From the NCBI RefSeq assembly GCF_030272615.1, contig NW_026729328.1, forward strand, positions 37,501-67,500: a stretch of 30,000 nt of DNA, given 5' to 3'. The position numbers and the translations under genes are program-made. The DNA is from Cryptomeria japonica (lineage: Eukaryota; Streptophyta; Pinopsida; Cupressales; Cupressaceae). Below are positions 22,083-30,000 of this stretch, piece after piece; position 1 is the first letter of the stretch, and each line of letters opens with the position of its first letter. The notes under the pieces are model-generated. The model was not told the DNA's origin. It saw nothing but the letters and a program-made list of their open reading frames with translations, and ran no database searches.

Positions 22083-22700
22083 ACAGGAAAAGTGCCCTCC
22101 AAAAGTGCGCACCTTTGGAGTGCACAAAAGTGCCCTCCAAAAGTGCGCACCTTTGGAGCGCAGAAAAGTGCCCTCCAAAAAGTGCCCTCCAAAAGTGCGC
22201 ACCTTTGGAGCGCAGAAAAGTGCCCTCCAAAAAGTGCCCTCCAAAAGTGCGCACCTTTGGAGCGCAGAAAAGTGCCCTCCAAAAAGTGCCCTCCAAAAGT
22301 GCGCACCTTTGGAGCGCAGAAAAGTGCCCTCCAAAAAGTGCCCTCCAAAAGTGCGCACCTTTGGAGCGCAGAAAAGTGCCCTCCAAAAGTGCGCACCTTT
22401 GGAGCGCAGAAAAGTGCCCTCCAAAAAGTGCCCTCCAAAAGTGCGCACCTTTGGAGCGCAGAAAAGTGCCCTCCAAAAAGTGCCCTCCAAAAGTGCGCAC
22501 CTTTGGAGCGCAGAAAAGTGCCCTCCAAAAAGTGCCCTCCAAAAGTGCGCACCTTTGGAGCGCAGAAAAGTGCCCTCCAAAAAGTGCCCTCCAAAAGTGC
22601 GCACCTTTGGAGCGCAGAAAAGTGCCCTCCAAAAGTGCGCACCTTTGGAGCGCACAAAAGTGCCCTCCAAAAGTGCGCACTTTTGGTGCGCACCAAGGCG
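22083..22700. repeat. 38/52-bp minisatellite with 246-bp higher-order period
   Basis: Thirteen GTGCGCAC units begin at 22105, 22143, 22195, 22247, 22299, 22351, 22389, 22441, 22493, 22545, 22597, 22635 and 22673; all but the last continue GTGCGCACCTTTGGAG. Spacings are 38, 52x4, 38, 52x4, 38, 38. The 52-bp form has one extra 14-base AGTGCCCTCCAAAA-type element. The block 38+4x52 occurs twice, giving a 246-bp higher-order period. It lies between two groups of spacer promoters and is open in several frames on both strands because it lacks stop codons; that is not evidence of coding. Confidence 0.93.
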
Positions 22701-22774
22701 CTGGTTCGGTCGTTGCAGGCGAGTTCGGAAGTTGGGGTCGATGTCCTGAGCGGAGGTGCAAACTACACAGGTGT

Positions 22775-22803
22775 CGGAATCGGACAAATAGCTTATATAG
22801 GGG
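22775..22803 (+). promoter_or_regulatory. Pol I spacer promoter P7
   Basis: The core TATATAGGGG is at 22794-22803 and is followed by AGGTGTATGCTTCGATGG, the 311-bp-family version. It lies just after the 38/52-bp array. Confidence 0.78.
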
Positions 22804-23085
22804 AGGTGTATGCTTCGATGGGTCGACTCCCCAGGTTGAGCGCACCGCGCCAACCTCAAAGACCCTACGGTATGGATGAAGTCGGAAGTTGGGTCCGATG
22901 ACCAATTCGATTAGTAGGTATGCTCATGAGGTCGGAATTTGGGTCCGATGACCTGCCATGTGCAGGAAGGCGAATGTTGACACTGTGCGTTGCAAGGTGC
23001 ACACCAAGGCGCTGGTGCGGTCTTTTTAGTCGAGTTCGGAAGTTGGGGTCGATGTCCTGATCGGAGGTGCAAGCTACACAGGTGT

Positions 23086-23114
23086 GGGAATCGGACAAAT
23101 AGCTTATATAGGGG
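23086..23114 (+). promoter_or_regulatory. Pol I spacer promoter P8
   Basis: The core TATATAGGGG is at 23105-23114, 311 bp after P7. Confidence 0.78.
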
Positions 23115-23396
23115 AGGTGTATGCTTCGTTGGGTCGACTCCCCGGGTTGAGCGCACCGCGCCAACCTCAAAGACCCTACGGTATGGATGAAGTCGGAAGT
23201 TGGGTCCGATGACCGATTCGATATGTAGGCATACTCGCGAGGTCGGAATTTGGGTCCGATGACCTGCCACGTGCAGGAAGGCGAATGTTGGCACTGTGCG
23301 TTGCAAGGTGCGCACCAAGGCGCTGGTTCGGTCGTTGGAGGCGAGTTCGGAAGTTGGGGTCGATGTCTTGATCGGAGGTGCAAACTACACAGGTGT

Positions 23397-23425
23397 GGGA
23401 ATCGGACAAATAGCTTATATAGGGG
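23397..23425 (+). promoter_or_regulatory. Pol I spacer promoter P9
   Basis: The core TATATAGGGG is at 23416-23425, 311 bp after P8. Confidence 0.78.
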
Positions 23426-23707
23426 AGGTGTATGCTTCGTTGGGTCGACTCCCCGGGTTGAGCGCACCGCGCCAACCTCAAAGACCCTACGGTATGGATG
23501 AAGTCGGAAGTTGGGTCCGATGACCGATTCGATATGTAGGCATACTCGCGAGGTCGGAATTTGGGTCCGATGACCTGCCATGTGCAGGAAGGCGAATGTT
23601 GGGACTGTGCGTCGCAAGGTGCGCACCAAGGCGCTGGTGCCGTCGTTGCAGTCGAGTTCGGAAGTTGGGGTCGATGTCCTGGTCAGAGGTGCAAACTACA
23701 CAGGTGT

Positions 23708-23736
23708 GGGAATCGGACAAATAGCTTATATAGGGG
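23708..23736 (+). promoter_or_regulatory. Pol I spacer promoter P10
   Basis: The core TATATAGGGG is at 23727-23736, 311 bp after P9. It is the last of the AGCT-preceded class. Confidence 0.78.
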
Positions 23737-23879
23737 AGGTGTATGCTTCGATGGGTCGACTCCCTGGGTTGAGCGCACCGCGCCAACCTCAAAGACCCTA
23801 CAGTATGGATGAAGTCGGAAGTTGGGTCCGATGACCGATTCGATACGTAGGCATATTGGCGAGGTCTGAATTTGTGTCC

Positions 23880-24140
23880 GATGACCTGCCATGCGCAGGA
23901 AGGCGGAATTTGGGTCCGATGACCGAGTTGATGGCGTGCCATGCGCAGAAAGGCGGAATTTGGGTCCGATGACCGAGTTGATGTTGATGGCCCGCCATGC
24001 ACAGGAAGGCGGAATTTGGGTCCGATGACCGATTTGAAGGCGTGCCATACGCAAAAAGGCGGAGTTTGGGTCCGATGACCGAGTTGATATTGATGGCCCG
24101 CCATGCGCAGGAAGGCGGAATTTGGGTCCGATGACCTGAC
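23880..24140. repeat. Alternating 50/56-bp repeats upstream of P11
   Basis: GGCGGAATTTGGGTCCGATG recurs at 23902, 23952, 24008, 24058 (as GGCGGAGTTT) and 24114, spaced 50, 56, 50, 56. The 56-bp form adds a six-base insertion (TTGATG or similar) before GGCCCGCCATGC. The higher-order period is therefore 106 bp. The core phrase GGGTCCGATGACC also occurs in the 311-bp repeats, from which this array seems to derive. Confidence 0.88.
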
Positions 24141-24252
24141 ATACGCATGGAGTCCGACTCGGGGGCCGATGTTCGATTCGATGACTTGCATTGTGGGTAA
24201 AGTCGGAAGTTGTGGTCTTTGACCCGATTCGATGACCAGACTTCGGCTGCTT

Positions 24253-24281
24253 GAGAATCGGACAAATAACTTATATAGGGG
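24253..24281 (+). promoter_or_regulatory. Pol I promoter P11 (distal class)
   Basis: The core TATATAGGGG is at 24272-24281, preceded by GACAAATAACT, with AACT rather than the AGCT seen in P1-P10. It is followed by ETS-like sequence with a long inverted repeat. It is a gene promoter or a duplicated one. Confidence 0.78.
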
Positions 24282-24308
24282 AGGTAGTGTTCTCGAGCAT
24301 CCTCCCCC

Positions 24309-24404
24309 CGTGCCCGTTTATGTCGATTGATGCTGGTGCTCGACTGGTTGGAGCGCTCGGATGCAAAAATCTTGCACCAGGATTTATCGATTGTGATGGA
24401 CACG
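24309..24404 (+). other. Inverted repeat downstream of P11
   Basis: The arms are 24309-24339 and 24374-24404, 31 bases each and in exact register with no gaps. Six non-pairs and several G-U pairs are tolerated. The 34-base loop contains GGTTGGAGCGCTCGGAT. It starts about 30 bases after the expected start site and corresponds to the inverted repeats after P12 and P13. Confidence 0.7.
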
Positions 24405-24693
24405 GCAAGTCTCCTGATTGCTATGCAGGAGCTCATCGTGAATCTCTATGCGGCCTTGGTATGGACTCGACCTGCGGAATGGTTCGGCAATGGTAGTCGC
24501 TCCAACACGTCCTTGCAATGGCCACAGAGGTGATTCGACTAGAGCTCCAGTCTAGCTTTTGGGTTGCTTGGCGGACTGGTATAGCCGCGATCGAGTTCCG
24601 GCCATGAACGTTTTAGATAGCTCTTGGGCTTTCTGGGACGGAAGTCGGAAGTTTGGGCTGTTGTCCGATTTGATGACCATTCTTCGGATGTGT

Positions 24694-24722
24694 GAGAATC
24701 GGACAAATAACTTATATAGGGG
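24694..24722 (+). promoter_or_regulatory. Pol I promoter P12 (distal class)
   Basis: The core TATATAGGGG is at 24713-24722, preceded by AACT, and lies 441 bp after P11. Downstream it reads ACTGTG where most copies have AGGTGT. Confidence 0.78.
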
Positions 24723-24748
24723 ACTGTGTTGTCTCACGCAGCCCCCTC

Positions 24749-24845
24749 CGTGCCCCTCTATCTCGACCGATGTTGGTGCTTGAAAGGGTTGGGATCGCTC
24801 GGATTTATAAACGTGCACCACCATTTGTCGAGTGTGAGGGACGCG
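24749..24845 (+). other. Inverted repeat downstream of P12
   Basis: The arms are 24749-24779 and 24815-24845, 31 bases each, without gaps and with six non-pairs. The loop contains GGTTGGGATCGCTCGGAT. It has the same position and register as the inverted repeats after P11 and P13. Confidence 0.72.
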
Positions 24846-25183
24846 GCAGGTCTCCTAAATGCTATGCGGGCGCTCTCTGAGAATCTCTATCCGGCCTCGA
24901 CACAGACTAGTCTTGCTGAATGGTTTGGCACTGGTAGTCGATCCAACACGTCGTTGTTGTGGCCGCCTAGGCGATTCGATTCGAGCCCCCGTCTAGCTTT
25001 TGGGTTGCTTGGCGGATTTTGCCCTATCCGCAAGTGAGCTCGGTCCCTAAACGTTCGAGAAACCCGATTGCTATGCGCCGACTCTCTTTCTTGCGAGCCT
25101 CCATCTAGCTTTTGGGTCTCTACGGAACGGAAGTCGGAATCTGGGACCGTTGTTTGATTCGACGAGGCAGACTACGGTTGTGC

Positions 25184-25212
25184 GAGAATCGGACAAATAA
25201 CTTATATAGGGG
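25184..25212 (+). promoter_or_regulatory. Pol I promoter P13, probable 45S gene promoter
   Basis: The core TATATAGGGG is at 25203-25212, preceded by AACT, and lies 490 bp after P12. No TATATAGGGG occurs downstream of it in the window and it directly precedes the 188-bp array, so it is the best candidate for the 45S gene promoter. Initiation is expected near 25209. That this one rather than P11 or P12 is the main start is inference. Confidence 0.8.
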
Positions 25213-25237
25213 AGGTGTTGACTGGAGCATTCTCCCC

Positions 25238-25331
25238 CGTGCCCCTCTAACTCGACCAATGCTGGCGCTCGAACGGTGGTAGCGCTCGGATTTTCATTGA
25301 GCGCCAGCATTGGTCGATTTAGAGGGGCATG
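25238..25331 (+). other. Long, nearly perfect hairpin at the 5' end of the pre-rRNA
   Basis: The arms are 25238-25270 and 25299-25331 (33 bases), with one C/T mismatch (25251 with 25318) and one G-U pair (25239 with 25330). The loop is 28 bases. The inner arm reads GACCAATGCTGGCGCTC. It begins about 30 nt after the predicted start of P13, so it would form near the 5' end of the primary 45S transcript. The corresponding hairpins after P11 and P12 are weaker. Confidence 0.85.
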
Positions 25332-25578
25332 CGAGATTCCCGAATGCTATGCGAGGGCTCTAACGGAAATGTCTATTGGTTTCGGTATGGATGCAATTGC
25401 GAGTGGTTCGGCAAAGGTAGTCGTTCCGATGCGTCCATGTCGTGGCCAAATCGATAATTCGATTTGAGCCCTCGTATAGCATTTGGGTCTCTCGATGTGA
25501 TTCCGCATTCCAGTCCCTTTGGGCACTGCTTGAGCCGCATCCCAGGGGGTTCCCTTCCCAATAATCTGCCTCGCAACC

Positions 25579-28500
25579 CGATTGCTATGCGGTGAGGCTC
25601 CTCGGCCGCCTCGGAACTATCTGTGTATCAGACGCATCGCGGGATAAGGGGTTGGCAACGGTAGTCGCCCCAAGCGCGTCCGATGCTTGGACCATTCCGA
25701 GGCGGCCCTGAAGCCTCTTCCGTCTAGCCGTTGGGTCCTTCTCGCCGCATCCCTCGCCTCGCACCCCGATTGCTATGCGGTGAGGCTCCTCGGCCGCCTC
25801 GGAACTATCTGTGTATCGGACGCGTCGCGGGATAAGGGGTTGTCACTGGTAGTCGCCCCAAGCGCGTCCGATGCTTGGACCATTCCGAGGCGGCCCTGAA
25901 GCCTCTTCCGTCTAGCCGTTGGGTCCTTCTCGCCGCATCCCTCGCCTCGCACCCCGATTGCTATGCGGTGAGGCTCCTCGGCCGCCTCGGAACTATCTGT
26001 GTATCGGACGCGTCGCGGGATAAGGGGTTGTCATTGGTAGTCGCCCCAAGCGCGTCCGATGCTTGGACCATTCCGAGGCGGCCCTGAAGCCTCTTCCGTC
26101 TAGCCGTTGGGTCCTTCTCGCCGCATCCCTCGCCTCGCACCCCGATTGCTATGCGGTGAGGCTCCTCGGCCGCCTCGGAACTATCTGTGTATCGGACGCG
26201 TCGCGGGATAAGGGGTTGTCACTGGTAGTCGCCCCAAGCGCGTCCGATGCTTGGACCATTCCGAGGCGGCCCTGAAGCCTCTTCCGTCTAGCCGTTGGGT
26301 CCTTCTCGCCGCATCCCTCGCCTCGCACCCCGATTGCTATGCGGTGAGGCTCCTCGGCCGCCTCGGAACTATCTGTGTATCGGACGCGTCGCGGGATAAG
26401 GGGTTGTCACTGGTAGTCGCCCCAAGCGCGTTCGATGCTTGGACCATTCCGAGGCGGCCCTGAAGCCTCTTCCGTCTAGCCGTTGGGTCCTTCTCGCCGC
26501 ATCCCTCGCCTCGCACCCCGATTGCTATGCGGTGAGGCTCCTCGGCCGCCTTGGAACTATCTGTGTATCGGACGCGTCGCGGGATAAGGGGTTGTCACTG
26601 GTAGTCGCCCCAAGCGCGTCCGATGCTTAGACCATTCCGAGGCGGACCCGAAGCCTCTTCCGTCTAGCCGTTGGGTCCTTCTCGCCGCATCCTTCGCCTC
26701 GCACCCCGATTGCTATGCGGTGAGGCTCCTCGGCCGCCTCGGAACTATCTGTGTATCGGACGCGTCGCGGGATAAGGGGTTGTCACTGGTAGTCGCCCCA
26801 AGCGCGTCCGATGCTTGGACCATTCCGAGGCGGACCCGAAGCCTCTTCCGTCTAGCCGTTGGGTCCTTCTCGCCGCATCCCTCGCCTCGCACCCCGATTG
26901 CTATGCGGTGAGGCTCCTCGGCCGCCTTGGAACTATCTGTGTATCGGACGCGTCGCGGGATAAGGGGTTGTCACTGGTAGTCGCCCCAAGCGCGTCCGAT
27001 GCTTGGACCATTCCGAGGCGGACCCGAAGCCTCTTCCGTCTAGCCGTTGGGTCCTTCTCGCCGCATCCCTCGCCTCGCACCCCGATTGCTATGCGGTGAG
27101 GCTCCTCGGCCGCCTTGGAACTATCTGTGTATCGGACGCGTCGCGGGATAAGGGGTTGTCACTGGTAGTCGCCCCAAGCGCGTCCGATGCTTGGACCATT
27201 CCGAGGCGGACCCGAAGCCTCTTCCGTCTAGCCGTTGGGTCCTTCTCGCCGCATCCCTCGCCTCGCACCCCGATTGCTATGCGGTGAGGCTCCTCGGCCG
27301 CCTTGGAACTATCTGTGTATCGGACGCGTCGCGGGATAAGGGGTTGTCACTGGTAGTCGCCCCAAGCGCGTCCGATGCTTGGACCATTCCGAGGCGGCCC
27401 CGAAGCCTCTTCCGTGTAGCCGTTGGGTCCTTCTCGCCGCATCCCTCGCCTCGCACCCCGATTGCTATGCGGTGAGGCTCCTCGGCCGCCTTGGAACTAT
27501 CTGTGTATCGGACGCGTCGCGGGATAAGGGGTTGTCACTGGTAGTCGCCCCAAGCGCGTCCGATGCTTGGACCATTCCGAGGCGGCCCCGAAGCCTCTTC
27601 CGTGTAGCCGTTGGGTCCTTCTCGCCGCATCCCTCGCCTCGCACCCCGATTGCTATGCGGTGAGGCTCCTCGGCCGCCTTGGAACTATCTGTGTATCGGA
27701 CGCGTCGCGGGATAAGGGGTTGTCACTGGTAGTCGCCCCAAGCGCGTCCGATGCTTGGACCATTCCGAGGCGGACCTGAAGCCTCTTCCCTCTAGCCGTT
27801 GGGGCTTTCTCGCCGCATCCCTCGCCTCGCACCCTGATTGCTATGCTGTGAGGCTCCTCGGCCGCCTTGGAACTATCTGTGTATCGGACGCATCGCGGGA
27901 TAAGGGGTTGGCAGTGGTAGTCGCCCCAAGCGCATCCGATGCTTGGACCATTCCGAGGCGGCCCTGCAGCCTCTTCCGTCTAGCCGTTGGGGCCATCTCG
28001 CCGCATCCCCCACCTCGCACCACGATTGCTATGCGGTGAGGCTCCTTGGCCGCCTCGGAACTATCTGTGTATCGGACGCATCGCGGGATAAGGGGTTGTC
28101 ACTGGTAGTCGCCCCAAGCGCGTCCGATGCTTGGACTATTCCGAGGCGGCCCTGCAGCCTCTTCCGTCTAGCCGTTGGGGCCATCTCGCTGCATCCCCCA
28201 CCTCCTCGGCCGCCTCGGAACTATCTGTGTATCGAACGCATCGCGGGATAAGGGGTTGGCAGTGGTAGTCGCCCCAAGCGCGTCCGATGCTTGGACTATT
28301 CCGAGGCAGCCCTGCAGCCTCTTCCGTCTAGCCTTTGGGGCCATCTCGCCGCATCCCTCGCCTCGCACCCTGATTGCTATGCGGTGAGGCTCCTCGGCCG
28401 CCTGGGAACTATCTTCGTATCGGACGCATCGCGGGATAAGGGGTTGTCACTGGTAGTCGCCCCAAGCGCGTCCGATGCTTGGACTATTCCGAGGCGGCCC

Positions 28501-29690
28501 TGTGGCCTCTTCCGTCTAGCCGTTGGGGCCATCTCGCCGCATCCCCCACCTCGCACCCCGATTGCTATGCGGTGAGGCTCTTCGGCCGCCTTGGAACTAT
28601 CTTCGTATCGGACGCATTGCGGGATAAGGGGTTGTCACTGGTAGTGGCCCCAAGCGCGTCCGATGCTTGGACTATTCCGAGGCGGCCCTGCAGCCTCTTC
28701 CGTCTAGCCGTTGGGGCCATCTCGCCGCATCCCCCACCTCGCACCCCGATTGCTATGCGGTGAGGCTCCTCGGCCGCCTTGGAACTATCTTCGTATCGGA
28801 CGCATCGCGGGATAAGGGGTTGTCACTGGTAGTCGCCCCAAGCGCGTCCGATGCTTGGACTATTCCGACGCGGCCCTGTGGCCTCTTCCGTCTAGCCGTT
28901 GGGGCCATCTCGCCGCATCCCCCACCTCGCACCCCGATTGCTATGCGGTGAGGCTCCTCGGCCGCCTTGGAACCATCTTCGTATCGGACGCATCGCGGGA
29001 TAGGGGGCTGTCACTGGTAGTCGCCCCAAGCGTGTCCGATGCTTGGACCATTCCTAGGCGGCCCTGAAGCCTCTTCCGTCTAGCCGTTGGGGCCTTCCCG
29101 CCCCATCCCTCGCCTCGCACCCCCGATTGCTATGCGGTGAGGCTCCTCGGCCGCCTTGGAACCATCTGTGTATCGGACGCATCGCGGGATAAGGGGTTGG
29201 CACTGGCAGTCGCCCCAAGCGCGTCCGATGCTTGGACCATTCCGAGGTGGCCCTGAAGCCTCTTCCGTCTAGCCGTTGGGGCCTTCCCGCCCCATCCCTC
29301 GCCTCGCACCCCGATTGATATGCGGTGAGGCTCCTCGGCCGCCTTGGAACTATCTGTGTATCGGACGCATCGCGGGATAAGGGGTTGGCACTGGTAGTCG
29401 TCCCAATCGCATCCGATGCTTGGACCATTCCGAGGCGGCCCTGCAGCCTCTTCCGTTTAGCCGTCGGGGCCTTCCCGCCGCATCCCTCGCCTCGCATCCC
29501 GATTCCTATGCGGTGAGTCTTCTCGGCCGCCGCGGAACTATACCTGTTATTGCTACTGCATCCTTCGGCTGGTAACCTCCTCTGCCGCCTTGGAACGTTC
29601 TCTTTGTCGGACGCGTCGCGGGATAAGGGGTTGGCACTGGTAGTCGCCCCAAGCGCGCCCGATGCATAGACCGCTCCGAGTCGACCTTGC
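25579..29690 (+). repeat. 188-bp tandem repeat array (about 22 copies)
   Basis: Units, marked by CGATTGCTATGCGGTGAGGC, begin at 25579 and every 188 bp to 28023. A short unit follows, then units begin at 28371, 28559, 28747, 28935, 29124, 29312 and 29500. Unit landmarks are GCGGGATAAGGGGTTG, GGTAGTCGCCCCAAGCG, CCGATGCTTGGACCATTCC and CTTCCGTCTAGCCGTTGGG. Units up to about 27770 have CGCGTCGCGG and TCCTTCTCGCC; later units have CGCATCGCGG and GGCCATCTCGCC. The last units are the most diverged. The 60-100-residue reading frames inside it repeat with the unit and are not genes. Confidence 0.95.
28190..28370 (+). repeat. Shortened 160-bp unit of the 188-bp array
   Basis: The distance between flanking units is 348 instead of 376, so one unit lacks 28 bp. 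The missing part runs from GCACCACGATTGC through GTGAGG. The junction near 28200-28206 reads CACCTCCTCGG and leaves a 3-base CTC shared by both edges. Confidence 0.85.
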
Positions 29691-30000
29691 TTTCAGCCTC
29701 TCACATGCATAGACCTCTCTGAGTCGACCCTGCAGCCTCTCACGTTTAGCCTTTGGAATCTCGCCTCACAACATGATTGCTATCCTTGATGCATCCCTTG
29801 CCTCGAGCCCTGATTGCTTTCTTGGCTGCATCCCTCCTCTCCTCACAGCCCGGTTGTCATCACTGCTTCATCCGTCGCTTCATGCATTCTGGCTGCTGGG
29901 CCCTTCCCACCGCACACCTCGATTGCTATCTCTTCTGCATCACACACCCCGATTGCTATCTCTGCTACATCCCTCGGCTCTCACTTCTGCATCCTTCGCC
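29690..30000 (+). other. C/T-rich decayed ETS sequence at the right edge
   Basis: Short remnants of the 188-bp repeat recur irregularly: GATTGCTAT, CATCCCTCGCCTC and GTCGACC. The intervening sequence is C/T-rich. No 18S start is present. Nothing else is recognisable. Confidence 0.6.

Larger units (their letters stand above)
22715..23860 (+). repeat. 311-bp spacer-promoter repeats (P7-P10)
   Basis: Four promoters are spaced exactly 311 bp apart. Each repeat carries the same promoter half as the 157-bp repeat plus about 154 more bases: GGTCCGATGACCGATTCG, GTAGGCATACTCGCGAGGTC, GACCTGCCATGTGCAGGAAG, and GGTGCNCACCAAGGCGCTGG. The extra half includes a GTGCGCACC element, tying this family to the rest of the spacer. 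Confidence 0.92.
24290..25570 (+). repeat. Three divergent promoter-proximal ETS repeats
   Basis: After each of P11, P12 and P13 the same order appears: the hairpin; a TGCTATGCG string; GGTTNGGCANNGGTAGTCG; an ACGTCC or GCGTCC string; a TTCGA..GAGC string; and CTAGCTTTTGGG (CTCGTATAGCATTTGGG in the last). The copies are diverged, unlike the uniform arrays around them. Their second half is recognisably related to the 188-bp repeat, which shares TGCTATGCG, GGTAGTCGCNCCA and CGTCTAGCCGTTGGG. Confidence 0.8.
25209..30000 (+). other. Probable 5' external transcribed spacer (partial)
   Basis: This is everything right of the last Pol I promoter, on the strand read toward the expected 18S gene. It holds the P13 hairpin, a divergent repeat and the 188-bp array. 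No 18S sequence is reached, so the ETS is at least ~4.8 kb if P13 is the start site. The extent is inferred from promoter position, not from any transcript. Confidence 0.7.

Noticed and set aside
22083-22700. CRISPR-like regular repeats
   Set aside because: There are no unique spacers: every base belongs to the 38/52-bp repeat itself, and the context is plant rDNA.
24327-25037. Frames of 68-103 codons near P11-P13
   Set aside because: They lie across the hairpins and divergent ETS repeats, are not shared in frame among the three copies, and show no recognisable domain.
21077-25212. TATATA motifs as Pol II TATA boxes
   Set aside because: Each is followed immediately by GGGG in the exact plant Pol I start context, they are tandemly repeated in an rDNA spacer, and no gene follows.
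25687-29516. Sixty- to 102-codon frames in the 188-bp array
   Set aside because: Identical frames recur with each repeat unit and 188 is not a multiple of three, so the frames merely restart in each unit. They lie in probable 5' ETS.

Overview
This window holds no credible protein-coding gene. It is ribosomal DNA intergenic spacer (IGS) plus the start of the 5' external transcribed spacer (5' ETS) of a land plant, most likely a gymnosperm. Three things point there: complete plant 5S rRNA genes, thirteen copies of the plant RNA polymerase I start motif TATATAGGGG, and a tandem-repeat spacer longer than 30 kb. No 18S, 5.8S or 26S sequence is seen. The gymnosperm assignment rests on remembered 5S variants (GCGTTAGTGC near the 5' end, CCCGGGAAGTCC near the 3' end) and on spacer length. 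A 5S gene linked to the 45S unit is known from Ginkgo, some podocarps and gnetophytes among gymnosperms; the species cannot be named from sequence alone.

Layout. Positions 1-19621 are a tandem array of a 7,923-bp unit: two full copies (1-7923, 7924-15846) and a third cut at 19621. Each unit carries one 118-nt 5S gene on the minus strand, opposite to the 45S direction. The rest of the unit is a GC-rich mosaic built from short palindromes (GGTGCGCACC, GGAGCGCTCC, GCACCATGGTGC), interrupted by oligo-T blocks, an A-rich degenerate stretch and a CACCC/TTGG minisatellite. From 19622 to about 20815 that minisatellite runs on alone.

Positions 20816-25240 are the promoter region. Ten spacer-type Pol I promoters sit in 157-bp and 311-bp repeats, separated by a 38/52-bp minisatellite with a 246-bp higher-order period. 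Three further promoters (24272, 24713, 25203) are each followed by a long inverted repeat. The last is probably the gene promoter. From about 25209 the sequence is probably 5' ETS, dominated by 22 tandem copies of a 188-bp repeat (25579-29690) that decay into C/T-rich sequence at the right edge. The 18S gene should lie to the right.

The most interesting points are the inverted 5S genes inside a very long 45S spacer, a predicted start-site hairpin shared by essentially all promoters, and a 31-33-bp hairpin downstream of the three distal promoters that shows two-sided base-pair changes. Long reading frames on both strands are by-products of the stop-poor palindromic repeats.
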